In this document: positions 34,061 through 44,738 of the stretch, piece by piece
Layout of the letters: each line of letters begins with the position of its first letter
How positions within the stretch are numbered: position 1 is the stretch's first letter
NCBI RefSeq assembly: GCF_049306965.1
Contig: NC_133178.1
Location: 51,259,001-51,323,000, forward strand
Reading direction: 5' to 3'
Source of the DNA: Danio rerio
Lineage: Eukaryota; Chordata; Actinopteri; Cypriniformes; Danionidae
Length of the DNA stretch: 64,000 nt
Translations under genes and position numbers: made by a program
Notes under the pieces: generated by a model
The model's database searches: none
What the model was told of the DNA's origin: nothing
Seen by the model: only the letters and a program-made list of their open reading frames with translations

Positions 34061-34408
34061 CGGCAACGCGGTGGCTAAGTAGATAGTGCTGTTGCCTCAC
34101 AGCAAGAAGGTCACTGGTTTAAGGCTGGGCTGGGCCAGTTGGCATTTCTGTGGAGTTTGCATGTTCTCCCCGCATTCGCGTGGGTTTCCTACGGGTGCTT
34201 CAGTTTTCCCCGTGAATTGAGTAAGCTAAAATTGTTCTTAGTGTATGTGTGTGAATAAGAGTGTATGTGTGTTCCCCAGAGATGGGTTGCAGCTAGAAGG
34301 GCACTCGCTTCATAAAACATATGCTGGATAAGTTGACGGTTCATCGGCTGTGGCGACCCCAGATTAATAAAAAAGGGACTAAGCCGAAAAGTAAATGAAT
34401 AAATGAAC
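34061..34408 (+). mobile_element. DANA-type SINE
   Basis: Plus-strand copy starting CGGCAACGCGGTGGCTAAG with the GTGGAGTTTGCATGTTCTCC and CAGAGATGGGTTGCAGC cassettes and an AATGAATAAATGAAC tail. The PCCAAAGACATG cassette region is deleted. Confidence 0.85.
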
Positions 34409-34524
34409 AATTACATACTGTAATCACTTATTCAGTTATATATTTAAATAAGTAGAGATCAGAATTACTTTATATTTTACAGTGAGATAAATTGTCCATG
34501 ATTTGGGGAGTAACTATATATATA

Positions 34525-35068
34525 CAGTTGAAGTCAGAATTATTAGCCCCCTTTTGATTTTGATTTTCTTTTTTAATTATTTCCCAAATGAACTTTGACA
34601 GAGCAATAAAATTTTCACAGTATGTCTGATAATATTTTTTCTTCTGGAGAAAGTCTTGTTTGTTTTATTTCGGCTAGAATAAAAGCAGTTATTAATTTTT
34701 TTAAAACCATTTTTGGGACATAATTATTAGCCCCTTTAAGCTAATTTTTTTTTTCGATAATCTACAGAACGAACTATCATTATACAATAACGACTAATTA
34801 CCCTAACCTGCCTAGTTCACCTTATTAACCTAGTTAAGCCTTTTGATGTCACTTTAAGCTGTATAGAAGTGTCTTGATAAATATCTAGTCAAATATTATT
34901 TACTGTCATCATGGAAAAGATAAAATAAATCAGTTACTAGAAATAAGTTTTTAAAACTATTATGCTTAGAAATGTGCTGAAACAATCTTCCCAGATCAGA
35001 ACAGAAATTGGGGAAAAAAATAAACAGGGGTGCTAATAATTCAGGAGGGCTAATAATTCTGACTTCAA

Positions 35069-35071
<3 letters not shown>
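34525..35071. mobile_element. TA-flanked MITE, best-preserved copy
   Basis: Tips CAGTTGAAGTCAGAATTATT and AATAATTCTGACTTCAACTG are perfect inverted repeats over 20 bases, flanked by TA. About 547 bases with no coding frame. Confidence 0.85.

Positions 35072-35128
<57 letters not shown>
35072..35128. repeat. TA microsatellite
   Basis: (TA)n starting directly at the TA target site of the MITE, as if expanded from it. Confidence 0.9.
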
Positions 35129-35133
<5 letters not shown>

Positions 35134-35374
35134 CATCAAACAACCCATAAAAACAAAATATTGAGATGTCAGCTATTACAATAAAAGTATTTTTTCCAAA
35201 AGAAACATTGACTTACAGAAATTTTTGAAGGTCATGCGCATTAGGCATCGAGATATGCAGTCTCAGCTTGCATCAAGGTTGCATTCAGATACTATTGGCA
35301 CATCCACCCTCCATCCAATCAGCGGCATGCAGCATCCTACTATAAACAATTTTAAGTGCAGAGATACAGCTTTT

Positions 35375-35417
<43 letters not shown>
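35375..35417. repeat. GT microsatellite
   Basis: About twenty GT units. Confidence 0.95.
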
Positions 35418-35420
<3 letters not shown>

Positions 35421-36307
35421 TGTTTTTTTAATGAAATGCTGGCTATGCATGTTTACATTATTTGCAAGTGAAAATACTACACAAGCTGTGCAAAATTAAA
35501 CATACAAACAAATCACATAATTATATGAAGAAACTGTGTTCACAATGTGTTAAATTTCTGATATAATAACTACGAGAGTTAAAAAAATACGAATAATACA
35601 TTGTGATAGAACTTGAAAAGAGCATTTTTCTTCGCCCCAAAAAAAGGTTCTTAAAAAAGGTTAGCAAAATTTCCTCATAGTCCTGCCCACTCAATGATGA
35701 CCAGACTTTCTACTGGTTTCGATTTTAAAATCTTCAGTAGCCTATATTAAAAGCAAAATAGCTAATTTAAAAAATATGTTTTCAAATGTTTAAAAATAGC
35801 CGTTTCATGAAACTGAATAAAGCAGAAAATCGTATGAATAGCTGTTTCATTAATCTCAGTTAATGAGATTAATGTTGCGTTAAACGCATTGATTTGTGCA
35901 CAACTACTGTTCATAACAGTTTCATAATCAAACTATCTCGTATCACAGTCCTAGGTCGAATCATTGTCCTAATATTGTAGATTTTGCACAACTTGCGTGT
36001 TCTTATTTTCTTCTTTAAGAATATTGTACATACCCATTCTCTTTTCTTTTTCCTCAAACGAGTTGATAAAATGCGACAGAAATTGACTGGGAAAAAAGAC
36101 AGTGCGCGTGAGGCTTCCTGTATTTCGCAACTTTTATTAGTTAACCCTCAATGGTGTATACAAAACCGATTTTGCATCAACATGTTGAAGAATCGGGATA
36201 AAGCCAAGTAAAATAATGTATATGATCAGTAAACTCTCCTTAATAGATAGGCCTTAAAGCGAATAGCTTATGTAAACATTTTTAATGTTTATACTTAATT
36301 TTTTTAT

Positions 36308-36308
<1 letters not shown>
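35418..36308. other. Non-coding DNA between the GIMAP-like genes
   Basis: No gene recognised. The plus-strand 75-codon open frame at 35984-36211 has no domain. Confidence 0.35.

Positions 36309-36350
<42 letters not shown>
36309..36350. repeat. GA microsatellite
   Basis: About twenty-one GA units. Confidence 0.95.
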
Positions 36351-36354
<4 letters not shown>

Positions 36355-36874
36355 ATCTGTCAATACGATTAAAATTTTATTAAAAATGTACTGGATATTT
36401 CATACATAATATGCAGGTGTTGCTCGACCATTGAAGAATACCAAATAAAATAATTTTGAATACATGTACAATTCATTAGAACAGAATAAATTGGAATAAA
36501 AATACAGTTAAAAAAAGTATATTATAATAAACTGTACAATGCAAAATTGTGTCTTTTGGTCGTAAACTTTTTAAACACATATATACCACACCTGAGTATA
36601 AAGTACATAACATGTCAATGCATGACCTCTAAAGTATGTACATCGTATCCAGGGGTGTGGTGTAATACTTTAAGATCTGTTTTGTGCCACAGAAGTTCTT
36701 CTAACGATACAATACTTTGTTTATGGCTTTAGTAAATAATAAACTAGAAGGTCTAAATAGGCTTAAAGTAAAATAATTAAAGAACAATCTGGTGTGACAA
36801 TATTTTAAATATTTTTTGTTTGTTAAATATGGTTCAAAACAGCTTGCCAAATTAAATTTTTTGGGTGCTAAATT

Positions 36875-36990
36875 GTTGCGTATCTTTCTCTCCTCATTCC
36901 TGACGCTCTCCTTTGCACTATTGTAAAATTGATTGAACCCCTTGGCAATGACATAATAGGCAGGTGTGGCTTTGTATATAGTCTGTCGGA
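36875..36990 (-). pseudogene. GIMAP-like gene fragment
   Basis: Minus-strand peptide SAKESVRNEERKIRNN matches RAEESVRNEERKLHSK of GIMAP-like copy B, and the DNA TTTCTCTCCTCATTCCTGAC is identical in both (about 36889 and 38732). Only 60-110 bases show homology; both flanks diverge quickly and there is no AIG1 domain. It is best read as the last trace of a third tandem copy, or a duplicated piece. The frame (36701-37012) should not be taken as a gene. Confidence 0.65.
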
Positions 36991-37153
36991 TCAGACAAGT
37001 AAAAATTAACATGAATACAAAAAACGACCTAACAGGAGAATCTCGGGTTGTTCAAATTCTAAATGAAAACAACTCTGAAACGATTCACTACAGTCAAATA
37101 AATTCATGTCATGTTTATTTATTTAGCAGTTAATAGAGCTTAATCCTTTAAAG

Positions 37154-37739
37154 CAGGGGTGCCCATTTTTTTTTCTTACAAAGGGCCAAAAACCAAACTA
37201 GATTGAGGCTAGTGGGCCGAAGGTAAATATAGCTGCCATGGGTACTTTCTAATTTATTTAAAAATAACTAGAAAACATTGCTTTGTATTAACTAATGCAG
37301 TATACATTTTTCTTTACATTTTTATAATGAACATATTACAGTAAAAACAATCTCATTTTTAACAAAATAGAGTTACACAAGTCAAGCTGTACCTGATTTT
37401 TCCTTGAATTGCTCGCAGATGCCTTCTGAATTGTCGAGTGACAGAAATTGTATATATTTTTAAGTATTTATTTATGTATTTACAATTAACATTTAAATGA
37501 AACATTTTATTTCAATTTGTTGTTTTTCATAGATCAGCTATAAAACAAACAAACAAACAAACAAACAAACAAATAAACAACCAATCAAAAAAACAAACAA
37601 ACAAAAAAGTTATTTTGAGCTAAATAACAATCTCTGTTAAAAGCATTTGCCCCAATCCTTTCCATTATTTGTACACTTTTCTCAGATGGCATGGTGGGCC
37701 AAATCAAAGGTTCCGTGCACCCTAGATTGAGCATCTCTG
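37154..37739. mobile_element. hAT-like (Charlie-type) transposon
   Basis: Begins CAGGGGTGCCCA and ends GAGCATCTCTG, the usual ends of Charlie-type hAT elements, with 8-base flanks CTTTAAAG (37146-37153) and CTATAAAG (37740-37747). Interior includes AGGGCCAAAAACCAAAC and GTGGGCCAAATCAAAGG and an (AAAC)n tract at about 37541-37575. No coding frame. Confidence 0.75.
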
Positions 37740-37747
37740 CTATAAAG

Positions 37748-38329
37748 CAACAACTTTAGTATTAAACATGGAAAAAGAGTGTCATACTTGGTGCAAACAT
37801 ATCCACATCGCATTTAGTTTATGGCCCCTTTCTCACCGCTGTCATTTGAGTTATATATGTTTACTTTGTTATTAACAGGAAAAAAGACAACAACAAACAT
37901 ATTTTAACCCCTATCAATAAATGCCTTATTTATATTTATAAGTCTATAATTATATAATTAATACGATTATAATTATTTATATGACTGAGAACCAGCTATG
38001 GTGGCAATTCTTAGTTTTGGCACTGCTTTTGGGATAGTATAATGTTGTTCTCACCTACTGTTTTGTGAAAAAGGCTACTATGAATTTGGACATTTGGACA
38101 TTTACACTTAATTCCTTTGGCATGCTGTTTTATAGTTAGTATGTGATTTCAGATGCTACCGTTTCCATTAATTATGGTAAGAGTGTCAGGTAATCCAGAT
38201 ACTTTTCACACTGCTTGCTGGCAATTAAACAGTTGTAAAGCAGACATATTTAGACTTAGGGATCATTTTTGTAGTTACATTTGATGGCCAGATTTAAAAA
38301 AAAAAAGAAACATACAAAGACATCAGCTT
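37748..38329. other. 3' flank of the second GIMAP-like gene
   Basis: AT-rich non-coding DNA with no repeat ends recognised. Confidence 0.35.
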
Positions 38330-41300
38330 TCAGATTGGAGGTGCCCGATAGAAGCGGTTTACAAAGGCTGTGTTAAAGCTGCCTGGATGTGATCCCACTC
38401 TGTCATCTATGTGTTCAATGGCCAGCTGTGCAGCAGCACCTGAAGCCCCACCCACAACTCCACCCACAGCCCCGCCCACTGCCATTCCTGCTGGCCCTTC
38501 AACAGAGCCCACGATCATTCCCATGGCTGCTCCGGCTACAAACCCCAGTCCCAGTCCCACAGCTAGTGAAGTCCTGAGCCAGCTGTTCTGCAGCTCAGCC
38601 TTGGCCCTGATTTCTGCCCCAACACTGGCATTGTAGGCATCAATCTGCCAGCGTAGCTCATCCCCCCGAAACTGCTGCTCCAGCTCCCGGCATGTCCTTT
38701 TGGTCTCAGACTGTTTCTTGCTGTGTAGCTTTCTCTCCTCATTCCTGACGCTCTCCTCCGCCCTCTTGTAAGATCGATTAATATAATGGTGTCCGCCCAA
38801 AGCCTGGATCATGCGCTCAATCTTATGGATTAGTTCCCTGTTTGCAGCAGGGTTTCTCCAGTTTTTACTGAAGATGTGATAGCGGCAGCTGCACTGCTCC
38901 ACGAGCTCCCGCAGGTGCCAGTCAGTTCGCATGACTTTATCATTGAGTGCTCTAGAGCTCAGATGCCCATCGTAAACAAAGAGGATCATCGAGTAATTCA
39001 GCACATTCTCCCCAAATTTATTCTTAACCAGCTTGGGGGTCTTCAAGTCATTTGGTGAGATCTTCTCCAGTTCGAAAGCAATGAGTATGGCATGAGGTCC
39101 AGGTGCTGACAAGCACATGGACCTTCTCATCTCTTTCCTCATCTTGGACTTGGACATGTCTTTGTCATACAGGTTCGGTCCATTGACAACCGCGACTCGT
39201 CTTCCTACCAACTCTCCTACATTTTTTTGGCTGCTCGCAATGCTATAGACTTCCTCTGAAAACTCCTCTCTTCCCAAAATGAAGTTGGTGAGAAGGAACT
39301 GAGATGGACCACTGCTCCCTATAACCAATATCCTTAGCTCCAAATCACCAAATCCTAGGGGAATAAAACATAATGAGATAAGGAGAAAAATCCTCTAAAA
39401 ATATAAAAGATGTCATTACTACAGTAGATGCTTTTCCACAGCATGGTACAGCATCGTATGGGGATACTGAATAATCAGAAAAACCTGCTACATTTAAATA
39501 GTTAGCAGCTAATCTGAAACACCATTCCAGCAGTGCAACTATAGCAATAATCCAACCTAATCTAAGCAGCACTAAACTGCAGTGGAAATGCGAACTGAGC
39601 CGAGCTAAACCAAACTGAAGTCATTCATTCTTTTCGGCTTAGTCCCTTTATTAATCCAGGGTCGCCACAGCAGAATGAACCGCCAACTTATCCAGCATTT
39701 GTTTTACACAGCGGATGTCTTTCCAGCTGCAACCCATCTCTGGGAAACATCCACACACACTCATTCACGCTCATACACTACGGACAATTTAGCCCACCCA
39801 ATTCACCTGTACCGCATGTCTTTGGACTGTGGGAGAAACCGAAACACCCGGAGAAAACCCACACGAACGCAGGGAGAACATGCAAACTCCACACAGAAAT
39901 GCCAACTGACCCAGCCGAGGCTCGAACCAGCGACCTTCTTGCTGTGAGGTGACAGCACTACCTACTGCGCCACTGCGTCACCTGAAGTAAGTCAAGCTGT
40001 CCCAAATTGTACATGGCTTGATCAACTTGGCTATTATAACTTGGCTAAGTAACCAAGTGGCCATTGATGTTCTTATTGTTTGAAACCCACACTAGAAAAA
40101 TTTAGGTTCAACTAGTATGCTCAGTTCTTAGTGACGGTGTAAATGCAAATAGGAAAACTTACTGGGGAAAATGAGTTCTTGATTGGGCTGGGTAATTAAT
40201 CAAAATACAAATAGGATTGAACAAAGCTGCAATTGTCATGCGCATCTGGTCAGAGAAGCACAGTTATGTGATCAGCATTAAATCTGCTCTCAAGCATCTC
40301 ACCCAGAAACTCCAAAAACCCACAAAGAAGAAACTTTATCCCCAGTAGTGTTGCATTTTAAACAGAAGATTTAATTGCTTCCGAGGGGGTAGACCTGGTG
40401 CAGTGCAATCTAAGCTGCATCCAGTGCTTTTTAATGGTCTCACCTAACCCTACCCCTCACAATGATGTCACTAGTTCCATTGGAGGCATTGTGTCTGACA
40501 TGCAGATTTGTAGTCAAGGCTGCATCCATAATGGAGCTTTCATTGTTTCAGTGTGACTACTCATCACAAAACTATGGAATCATTTCACAGAAGAATTTAT
40601 TTCAAACAAACATCTTGATGTCATTAATGTCAGAATAAATCTATTTTGTTTTTGAACACATTTTTGTGTCGCTTGTCAGTGACCTACTACTACTACTCTA
40701 TGTAATAAATTCTGCTCCATCTAAAATAACACACTCAAGATTTACAAAAACTTTTGTTGCTCCTTTTTTGCCCTTTCTCATTGAAGTCACCCCCAGATTG
40801 CCTAATCCATAACTTAATCTCTAATCATGACCCCATAATCCCTCATCTAGCCTTAAACCTACCCGAATGAAGGGGGAATAGTCTGTCAGGGGTCAGAACT
40901 TGGCACAACTTCAGTTAACTGACCTAATGTGCATGCTTATCACCATCAGTTAATCACTCTATAATTCTCAAAGAACTGGGCCTGGTTGCAAGTTCAAATA
41001 AATTATTTTTTTTAAGTTGAATAGGTTGTTGACTACCTCTGGAAGTGACCAAAACCAAAGACCAAAATGTTATTTAGACACATCAACATTAATAAATACT
41101 AGTCATTTATAGTATATGATATAGTGTTTTTAATCATACAATAGTAAAGTGTATTATACTATAGTATGATTCAAAAACACTATAATATTTACTATAAATT
41201 ACTAGTATTTATTCATGTTGGTGAGTCTAAATAACATTTTATATACAGTTGAAGTACGAATTATAATCACCCCCCCCCCCCACCACCATTTTTTAATTTT

Positions 41301-41887
41301 TTTTTTTTATATACTTTCCACATGATGTTTAACAGAGCAAGGACATTTTTCACAGTATGTCTGAATATATTGTTTCTTCTGGAGAAAGTCGCATTTTTTT
41401 TATTTCGGCTAGAATAAAAGCAGTTTTTTTAAACATTATTATAAGGACAAAATTATTAGCCCCTTTAAGCTATTTTTTTCATTGTCATAACCATTGTCAT
41501 ACAATAACTTGACTAATTACCTCAACCTGCCTTTAACCTAATCACCTAATTAAGCCACTAAATGTCACTTTAAGCTGTTTAGAAGTGTCTTGAAAAATAT
41601 CTGGTAAAATATGTACTGTCAGCAAAGATAAAATAAATCAGTTATTAGAAATGAGTTATTAAAACTATTATGTTGAGAAATCTGTTGAAAAAATGTTTAT
41701 CTGTTAAATAGAAATTGGCGAAAAAGATAAACGGGGGCTAATAAATCTGACTTCAACTGTATAGTATACACAACATTTCTTAATGAATGATACATTTTAC
41801 TGTTGTATTAACTAGTGAATTGATTAACTGTAATATAGTATACTTTAGTTTTTACTACAGTAAACTGTGGTGTAGCAAATCAAGGAG

Positions 41888-41983
<96 letters not shown>

Positions 41984-42807
41984 TTTTTTATTTATTTAAA
42001 CTTCTTAGATCTTACACATCAAACATGCATTTGCATTTGGGATCTTCTCATATGACATATGTGATGCTGTACCACAAAGTAAATACTATTTTTTAATGAA
42101 ATATTTGTGGAAGTAGACAAAAGTACACTGTATAGGTAAAATATTTTTTTTTCTTTTATATCAGTAATCATTACATTAATAAGTAAAGATCATGTTCTAT
42201 TAAAATTGTTTGTCCATTTTCAATGTAAATATATCATAACTGCATTTTATTTGTAATGTGCATGCTAAGCTTTTAATTTAAACAAGTTTACAGTTGATTT
42301 TTTTCAGTATACCGATGTTTTTGCATCCTCAGATTACAAATGCTCAAATAGTTAAATCTCAACCAAATATTGACATATACTAACAAATACCATACATCAA
42401 TAAAAGGCTTATTTATTCAGCTGTTGGATGGTTCTAAAATAAAAATAGACATGCATGACTGGTTTTGTAGTCCAAGGTCACATATTTAAACATTTTAAAT
42501 AATTAAAAAGTTTATTCTTTTTTATTTTAAAATGTATCTTAACTAGTAAATAGCATTACAATACATTCAAGTATTTTACAAATACTTATATACTTATATA
42601 AGTATATATTGGTGATCACATCAACATGTAAACCACAATAAGCATAGTCATGCATTTACGAAAATATGTATTTTTTTTTAAATAAATATACATTTAAGAT
42701 TTCATTATACAACAACTCCACATTCAATAAAACTGAGCAGACATATTGCATTTTACACACGCTGCATGCTGTGAAGAAATGTGCAACTTACCTGCTCTTT
42801 TAGGCAT
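38330..42807 (-). CDS. GIMAP/AIG1-like pseudo-GTPase with glycine-zipper tail (copy B)
   Basis: A 16-nt first coding exon (42807-42792, MPKRA plus one base, donor GTAAGT) joins the main exon (39354-38330, acceptor TTCCCCTAG) in phase to give 346 residues. The AIG1 core is recognised by RILVIG, ILG, the conserved box SAPGPHAILIAFE (about 88-100) and NEERK helices. As in copy A the nucleotide site is gone: the P-loop reads GSSGPSQF (Lys to Gln at 24), G3 reads NGPNL (63-67) and G4 is VYDGHLSS. The C-terminal segment (about 285-330) is a dense glycine zipper (GMIVGSVEG, GGAVGGVVGG) likely to sit in a membrane. The internal 3.4-kb intron holds a DANA, a MITE and TA repeats. A probable 5' UTR part runs to an acceptor near 42851. 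The tiny first exon was placed by splice phase only. Confidence 0.82.
39622..39981 (-). mobile_element. DANA-type SINE, near full length
   Basis: Reverse-complement copy with CGGCTTAGTCCCTTTATTAA, GTCTTTGGACTGTGGGAG, CATGCAAACTCCACACAG and GAGGCTCGAACCAGCGACC, ending CACTGCGTCACC. Lies in intron 1 of GIMAP-like copy B. Confidence 0.9.
40385..40545. repeat. Segment shared with 12455-12640
   Basis: About 150 bases match the inner part of the MITE at 12283: AGACCTGGTGCAGTGCA, CCAATGCTTTTTAATG-like and CCATTGGAGGCATTGTG blocks occur in the same order. No inverted ends are seen. Confidence 0.6.
41246..41759. mobile_element. TA-flanked MITE copy
   Basis: Left tip CAGTTGAAGTACGAATTATA, right tip AAATCTGACTTCAACTG, TA on both sides. 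Somewhat diverged, with a poly-C insertion near the left end. Confidence 0.75.
41891..41986. repeat. TA microsatellite
   Basis: About 95 bases of TA in the GIMAP-like intron. Confidence 0.95.
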
Positions 42808-43296
42808 ATTTTCAGAGGTTGCCTTGATTTAATATTGATGTTCTTGACAACTGAAAAATTTCTATTTCAGTATTAAATAAAATAATAGTCAGATGCCACA
42901 TTGCATTATTTTTCTGATCTCTTTTGATAATGGTTTAGACCCTGTACTGAATGGAATATAGCCTGGAGGCATGGACAATTGAGTGTACTCATGCGCACCA
43001 TTCCACCCAAACACATGACATTGATTTTGACCGCATTAGCTACTGTGAGATGTGAATCATAGTTTTGACAATGTATATAACTTGAAAATTAACTGTCCTT
43101 TGTCATCTTGAAAAGCAAGCATATTTTTTCAAATTACAATGGTTGTTATTCTAACCCAAAATTGGATCAAACCAGACTGGTTTGGGTTAAAAAGTTTCAT
43201 TTAAATATAATATTAAAAATGAACCCAATTAAGAGATTTGTCCACATTTGACCCAACGCTGGTCCAAAAACCCAACATTTGTTTTTTGAGTAATTA

Positions 43297-43417
<121 letters not shown>

Positions 43418-44660
43418 AAACCAAACAGACTAACACAGAAGACACAATAATTGATCATGTTTACACAAATACTATTTGCCAGAAATACTAGTAAAAACTG
43501 AAATTCTTATAGTTGTTAATTTAGTTTCCTTTGCTTTTAGATATATGTCTTATATTTCTCAAAGAACTAATACACAAATTAAGCATCAAAACTAATGTTG
43601 TTTCACTAGATTTATTGTATTTTGAGCTGACCGTCAGTACAATGAATGCTCCTATTTTGACCGTGTTTGACAAAATAAATTATTTACTCCACACTTCATT
43701 TCATTTCACACATTTGAATAAATAAATAAATTTTCTTTTTAGTGTGTGTCTGTATATATATTTTTTTACCTTATCTTTATATACCGAGTCCTGGCTGGAC
43801 CACGAAGCATGTCTGTGTCGATTTGATGTACAGAGAAACTACATTAAATAGTAAATTTGCTTTTATTTATTAAACAGACACTTTTATCCAAGGAGACTTA
43901 CAAGTGAGGAAAAAAGAAGCACTTTAAATCATCAGAGAGTGCAAATGCCATAAAAGGCCAAATTATTTCACACATAAAGAATTACAATGTTTTCCCAAAA
44001 ACATGGAGTGTTTTTACGAACCTAGTTTATTTGTCAAGCCCACTGACCAAAAGATACTAAGTGTACTTTATGACTATAATAACAAAAAAAAATCAAAAAA
44101 TTACTGATCCTCATATACAAAGTCAAAATATGTAAAAATGAAGCAGCATAATGAATTAGATCTGAGTGATAAATTGATTTTCATTTTAAACTATTAAAAA
44201 CTTAATGCTGACAAATGCCTAAAATCTATATTTAACGGATAATGGAAATATTTTAGATATTTAAATATTTAAAATGACAATACATATTTTGGTCCTTATT
44301 AAATTTATACGATCGGATCGGACATTTTTTAAAAAAAAAAATGCCTAACAAGACTTTGACAAACTTTTACTAAATTAAATTTTAGTTTAAGATACATGTA
44401 ATCCTATTTAAAACGGTTTAAAGTTTAGTAGATACTGACAACCTGTTTTGTCTTTGAACAAAATTGTAGTGGGTGACAATGGTAAAATCACGCCATCGTG
44501 TGGTAGCTTTTTTTGTTCTTTGCTTGTTTTTGTTTGTTTGGTTAGATATCTATATATTATTTAAGTCACTAAAACAAAAAACAAAAAATATATATATATA
44601 TTTTACATTTTTACAAATATATTTTTACTATTCTTTTTTGTTTTGTTATCATAACAAGAC
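43418..44660. other. Intergenic DNA between the GIMAP-like copy B and rsad1
   Basis: AT-rich, no gene recognised; the two genes point away from each other, so both promoters should lie between 42.9 and 44.7 kb. Confidence 0.4.
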
Positions 44661-44738
44661 CGTTTAGGAGGTGACGCAAAGTGTCGCAGTAAAATAGCAC
44701 CGTATGGAAAATGCGGCTGTGCGAAGGGTTTTTCAGTC

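Noticed and set aside
38370-39058. Plus-strand Pro/Ala-rich frames opposite GIMAP-like copy B
   Set aside because: The Pro/Ala/Thr composition is the complement of the glycine-zipper codons; no independent evidence.
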